64,000 nt of DNA from Kluyvera ascorbata_C. GTDB taxonomy: Bacteria; Pseudomonadota; Gammaproteobacteria; Enterobacterales; Enterobacteriaceae. The notes under the pieces were generated by a model. The model was not told where the DNA came from. It saw nothing but the letters and a program-made list of their open reading frames with translations, and did no database searches. This document shows positions 61,044-64,000 of the stretch, piece after piece. Location: contig NZ_JBIQOI010000002.1 of assembly GCF_044197065.1 (NCBI RefSeq), positions 992,001 through 1,056,000 of the forward strand, given 5' to 3'. A program made the translations under genes and the position numbers. Every line of letters begins with the position of its first letter. The stretch's first letter is position 1.

Positions 61044-61454
61044 ATGACCAGACCTGCCATCATTATTAATGAGTTCGATGCCGAGCGTATCGACCGCCTG
61101 CTTGAGCAACCTGCTTATGCAAATTCCCCGGTGGCGAACGCGCTAAACGACGAACTGGATCGTGCCCAGATGTGTGCCCCAGAGGACATGCCGCATGATG
61201 TAGTGAGTATGAATAGCCAGGTCAGATTCCGCGATCTCACCACCGGCGAAGAGCGTGTCCGTACGCTGGTCTTCCCGGCACAGATGACCAACAGCGCCAC
61301 CCAGCTTTCGGTAATGGCGCCCGTTGGCGCAGCGCTGCTTGGCCTGCGTGCAGGCAGTGCGATTCACTGGGAGTTACCGGGCGGCACTTCAACCCACCTG
61401 GAAGTCCTTGAGCTGCTGTATCAACCGGAAGCCGCGGGTGAATTTCATCGCTAA
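61044..61454 (+). CDS. rnk: Regulator of nucleoside diphosphate kinase Rnk
   Basis: A 136-residue GreA/GreB-like protein: a short N-terminal coiled coil (about 10-45) and an FKBP-like C-terminal domain. It binds RNA polymerase and in Pseudomonas/E. coli affects nucleoside diphosphate kinase levels. The start has GGAG 8 bases upstream. A terminator follows. Confidence 0.95.
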   Translation: MTRPAIIINEFDAERIDRLLEQPAYANSPVANALNDELDRAQMCAPEDMPHDVVSMNSQVRFRDLTTGEERVRTLVFPAQMTNSATQLSVMAPVGAALLGLRAGSAIHWELPGGTSTHLEVLELLYQPEAAGEFHR

Positions 61455-61473
61455 CCTTCCGCGTTAATCAATT

Positions 61474-61500
61474 AAGAGGATGTTATGCATCCTCTTTCTG
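61474..61500 (+). terminator. Terminator of rnk
   Basis: AAGAGGATG/CATCCTCTT stem followed by TCTGTTTT. Confidence 0.85.
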
Positions 61501-61623
61501 TTTTGCCCCGCCTAACGAAACTTTACAACTCCCCTTCCTTCGATAAACTATTTTGCGAACTAAATGACATATTCAGAACGTATTATGTGTTTTGATAGTT
61601 CCACAAAGACAAGGAGGAGCCAT

Positions 61624-62052
61624 ATGTACAAAACAATCATTATGCCAGTTGATGTTTTTGAGATGGAGTTGAGTGACAAAGCCGTTCGTCACGCAGAATT
61701 TTTAGCCCAGCAGGATGGCATTATCCATCTGCTACACGTGTTGCCCGCATCGGCCAGCTACACCATGAGCCGCTTTGCCGCCGATCTACGACGCTTTGAA
61801 GAGCATTTGCAAAAAGAAGCCGAAAGCCGCCTGACCACAATGGTAAGCCATTTCTCTATTGACCCTTCCCGCATTAAGCTTCACGTTCGCCTCGGCAGCG
61901 TTCGCGATGCGGTGAATGAGCTGGCGGAAGAGCTGAATGCCGATATGGTCGTCATTGGTTCACGTAACCCGTCTATCAGCACGCACCTTCTTGGCTCTAA
62001 CGCCTCAAGCGTTATCCGCCACGCACATATCCCAGTTTTAGTCGTACGATAA
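61624..62052 (+). CDS. uspG: Universal stress protein UspG (UP12)
   Basis: A 142-residue Usp-domain protein with the ATP-binding loop VIGSRNPSISTHLLGSNAS near the C-terminus (G-2x-G-9x-G-S/T pattern). It is induced in stress and stationary phase in E. coli, and has autophosphorylating/AMPylating activity there. AAGGAGGAG lies before the start at 61624; the frame extends to 61564 without support. Convergent with ahpF across a terminator. Confidence 0.95.
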   Translation: MYKTIIMPVDVFEMELSDKAVRHAEFLAQQDGIIHLLHVLPASASYTMSRFAADLRRFEEHLQKEAESRLTTMVSHFSIDPSRIKLHVRLGSVRDAVNELAEELNADMVVIGSRNPSISTHLLGSNASSVIRHAHIPVLVVR

Positions 62053-62071
62053 CCAATAGAGTAAAGCAAAA

Positions 62072-62096
62072 AAAGGCCACCTTTCGGTGGCCTTTG
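62072..62096. terminator. Terminator between uspG and ahpF
   Basis: A 10-bp stem AAAGGCCACC/GGTGGCCTTT with A-run on the left; it can serve both convergent transcripts. Confidence 0.88.
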
Positions 62097-62120
62097 ACAT
62101 TGCAGGCATTGTCTTCTTTT

Positions 62121-63686
62121 TTATGCTGTTTTGGTACGAATCAGGTAGTCAAATGAACTCAGTGACGCCTTCGCACCCTCGCCAGTGGCGATAATAATCT
62201 GTTTGTACGGCACGGTGGTGCAGTCGCCTGCGGCGAATACGCCCTTCACGTTAGTTTCGCATTTCGCATCAATAATGATTTCGCCCATGCGATTGCGCTC
62301 AATGGTGCCTTCGAGCCAGTTGGTGTTTGGCAATAGACCAATCTGGACAAAGATACCCGCCAGCGCAACGTGATGTTCGTCACCGGTCACGCGGTCACGA
62401 TACTGCAGCCCGGTCACTTTGCTGCCGTCGCCTTTCACTTCAGTGGTCTGCGCGTTAAGAATAATATCGACGTTTTTCAGGCTGCGCACTTTATCCTGCA
62501 ACACCTGGTCGGCCTTCATTTCTGGCGCAAACTCAAGCAGCGTCACGTGTTCAACGACACCAGCCAGATCGATAGCCGCTTCCACGCCGGAGTTACCGCC
62601 ACCAATCACCGCCACGCGTTTACCTTTAAACAGCGGGCCGTCGCAGTGTGGACAGTAGGTCACACCTTTGGTGCGATACTGATCTTCACCCGGAACGTTC
62701 ATGTTACGCCATTTAGCACCGGTCGCAATGATAATGCTGCGCGCTTTCAGCACCGCGCCAGAGGCCGTTTCAATCTGATGCAGACCGCCTTCAACCGCGG
62801 CAGGAATCAGTTTAGACGCGCTCTGGGAGTCAATCACGTCCACGTCGTACTCGCTCACGTGCGCCTTCAGCGCGCCCGCCAGCTTCTGGCCTTCGGTTTT
62901 TGGTACCGAGATATAGTTTTCGATATCGACGGTATCCAGCACCTGGCCGCCAAAGCGTTCGCCCATCAGGCCAGTACGAATCCCTTTACGCGCCGAGTAA
63001 ACCGCTGCCGCCGCGCCGGACGGGCCGGAACCGACAATCAGCACATCGTAAGCGTCACGCTTGTTCAGCTCTTCCGCAGCACGTTTTTCCGCGCCGGTAT
63101 CTACCTTGGCAACGATTTCCGCCAGCGTCATACGACCCTGACCAAACTCCTGACCGTTCATAAACACCGCCGGAACGCCCATGACGTTACGGTCGGTAAT
63201 TTCGTTCTGGTAAGTCCCGCCGTCAATCGCCGTGTGCTTGATGCGCGGGTTCAATACCGACATCAGGTTCAGTGCCTGCACCACGTCAGGGCAGTTGTGG
63301 CAAGAGAGCGAGTAGTACGTTTCAAACTCAAAATCGCCGTCGATATCGCGGATCTGCTCCAGCAGAGACTGCGCTTCTTTCGACGGGTGACCACCGGTCC
63401 ACAGCAGCGCCAGTACCAGAGATGTAAACTCGTGCCCCAGCGGGGAGCCCGCAAAGCGTGGGCCCTGGTGGGAGCCTGGGTTAGTAATCAGGAACGATGG
63501 CTTGCGTACCGCGAGCGTGTTGTCTTCTTTAAAGGTGACGTTGTCTGACAGTTCAGCGATTTCAGCCAACAGTTCCTTGATCTCTGCCGATTTAGCGCTG
63601 TCATCCAGCGTGGCAATCAGCTCAACAGGTTTGGTCAGCTTCTCAAGATAGGCCTTGAGCTGGGTTTTCATGTTGGTGTCGAGCAT
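62121..63686 (-). CDS. ahpF: Alkyl hydroperoxide reductase subunit F
   Basis: A 521-residue flavoprotein passing NADH electrons to AhpC. N-terminal double thioredoxin-fold domain with the active CHNC (near 129-132), then FAD motif VGSGPSGAAAAVYSA, redox CPHC (near 345-348) and NADH motif VIGGGNSGVEAA. It follows ahpC with a REP unit in the 180-bp gap. OxyR controls the operon in E. coli, from a promoter beyond this window. Confidence 0.98.
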   Translation of the reverse strand: MLDTNMKTQLKAYLEKLTKPVELIATLDDSAKSAEIKELLAEIAELSDNVTFKEDNTLAVRKPSFLITNPGSHQGPRFAGSPLGHEFTSLVLALLWTGGHPSKEAQSLLEQIRDIDGDFEFETYYSLSCHNCPDVVQALNLMSVLNPRIKHTAIDGGTYQNEITDRNVMGVPAVFMNGQEFGQGRMTLAEIVAKVDTGAEKRAAEELNKRDAYDVLIVGSGPSGAAAAVYSARKGIRTGLMGERFGGQVLDTVDIENYISVPKTEGQKLAGALKAHVSEYDVDVIDSQSASKLIPAAVEGGLHQIETASGAVLKARSIIIATGAKWRNMNVPGEDQYRTKGVTYCPHCDGPLFKGKRVAVIGGGNSGVEAAIDLAGVVEHVTLLEFAPEMKADQVLQDKVRSLKNVDIILNAQTTEVKGDGSKVTGLQYRDRVTGDEHHVALAGIFVQIGLLPNTNWLEGTIERNRMGEIIIDAKCETNVKGVFAAGDCTTVPYKQIIIATGEGAKASLSSFDYLIRTKTA

Positions 63687-63800
63687 TTTTATCTCCTGGG
63701 CTTAAAACATCATCATGCAAGCGGCCACGTACGAGCTGCGTGTAAGCAACTTGCATCATGATGCTGGAATAAAACAGGCGCAGAGGCGCGCCTGTTGGAT

Positions 63801-63830
63801 GCCGGATGGCACTGCGTTTATCCGGCCTAC
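63801..63830. repeat. REP unit between ahpC and ahpF
   Basis: GCCGGATGGCACTGCGTTTATCCGGC... is a single REP palindrome. In this position it may stabilise the upstream ahpC message, giving more AhpC than AhpF. The gap (63687-63867) also has a GCATGATG/CATCATGC inverted repeat. Confidence 0.88.
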
Positions 63831-63867
63831 ATGCAGTAGGCCAGTGCAGCGCCGCCGAGCAGACGAC

Positions 63868-64000
63868 TTAGATTTTGCCGACGAGGTCCAGAGATGGAGC
63901 CAGAGTGGCTTCGCCTTCTTTCCATTTAGCCGGGCACACTTCGCCTGGGTGGGAAGCAACATACTGAGCCGCTTTGATTTTACGCAGCAGGTCAGAAGCG
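63868..64000 (-). CDS. ahpC: Alkyl hydroperoxide reductase AhpC, C-terminal part (5' end outside window)
   Basis: The last 43 residues of the 2-Cys peroxiredoxin AhpC, cut by the window edge. The resolving Cys is in GEVCPAKWKEGE and the end is PSLDLVGKI, identical to the E. coli type. It reduces H2O2 and organic peroxides with AhpF. Confidence 0.95.
   Translation of the reverse strand, partial: ASDLLRKIKAAQYVASHPGEVCPAKWKEGEATLAPSLDLVGKI

Overview
The window is a stretch of enterobacterial chromosome. Gene content and order closely follow the Escherichia coli region from ybfF/fur through nag, asnB, ubiF, leuS, mrdAB and lipA to ahpCF. The accessory genes, the moderate-to-high GC content and the REP (repetitive extragenic palindromic) elements suggest a member of the Enterobacter/Lelliottia/Leclercia group. 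The genus is an inference; the order Enterobacterales is secure. I see no insertion sequence, prophage, integrase or CRISPR array.

Layout. Bases 1-2.4 kb hold the end of ybfF, then ybfE, fldA and the iron regulator fur with its uof leader peptide. Bases 2.4-12.9 kb form the chitin/N-acetylglucosamine regulon (chiPQ, nagE, nagBACD) with glnS embedded in it; NagC boxes, a CRP site and a ChiX sRNA target are readable. Bases 13.1-18.7 kb are accessory: a GH67 alpha-glucuronidase, a GPH-family sugar symporter and a KdgM-type porin, together a probable aldouronate (glucuronoxylan fragment) uptake and cleavage locus, followed by a Tat-exported amidohydrolase. asnB follows. Bases 20.8-25.1 kb are a second accessory locus: a P1B-type ATPase, three small membrane-anchored proteins and two small HMA-like proteins. 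It resembles the gene clusters that build ferrosomes, the iron-storing membrane organelles, and is the most interesting part of the window. Bases 25.2-26.0 kb hold seven tRNA genes (Met, Leu, Gln, Gln, Met, Gln, Gln).

Bases 26.1-38.4 kb carry ubiF, miaB, the phoL(ybeZ)-ybeY-corC-lnt group, the gltIJKL glutamate/aspartate ABC transporter with its SroC sRNA region, rihA and ybeL. Bases 38.6-51.8 kb are the leuS-lptE-holA-nadD-cobC run and the rsfS-rlmH-mrdA-mrdB-rlpA-dacA envelope cluster, then ybeD and lipB. Bases 52-64 kb carry ybeF, lipA, tatE, ybeM, crcB, cspE, pagP, dcuC, rna, an alpha/beta hydrolase, rnk, uspG, ahpF and the 3' end of ahpC.

Compared with E. coli K-12 as I remember it, material is gained on both sides of asnB (13.1-18.7 and 20.8-25.1 kb) and between rna and rnk. 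The hscC/ybeQ-U genes between rihA and ybeL, and the citrate fermentation genes between dcuC and rna, are absent. Gene identities come from reading the translated sequence and from knowledge of the families; no database search was run.
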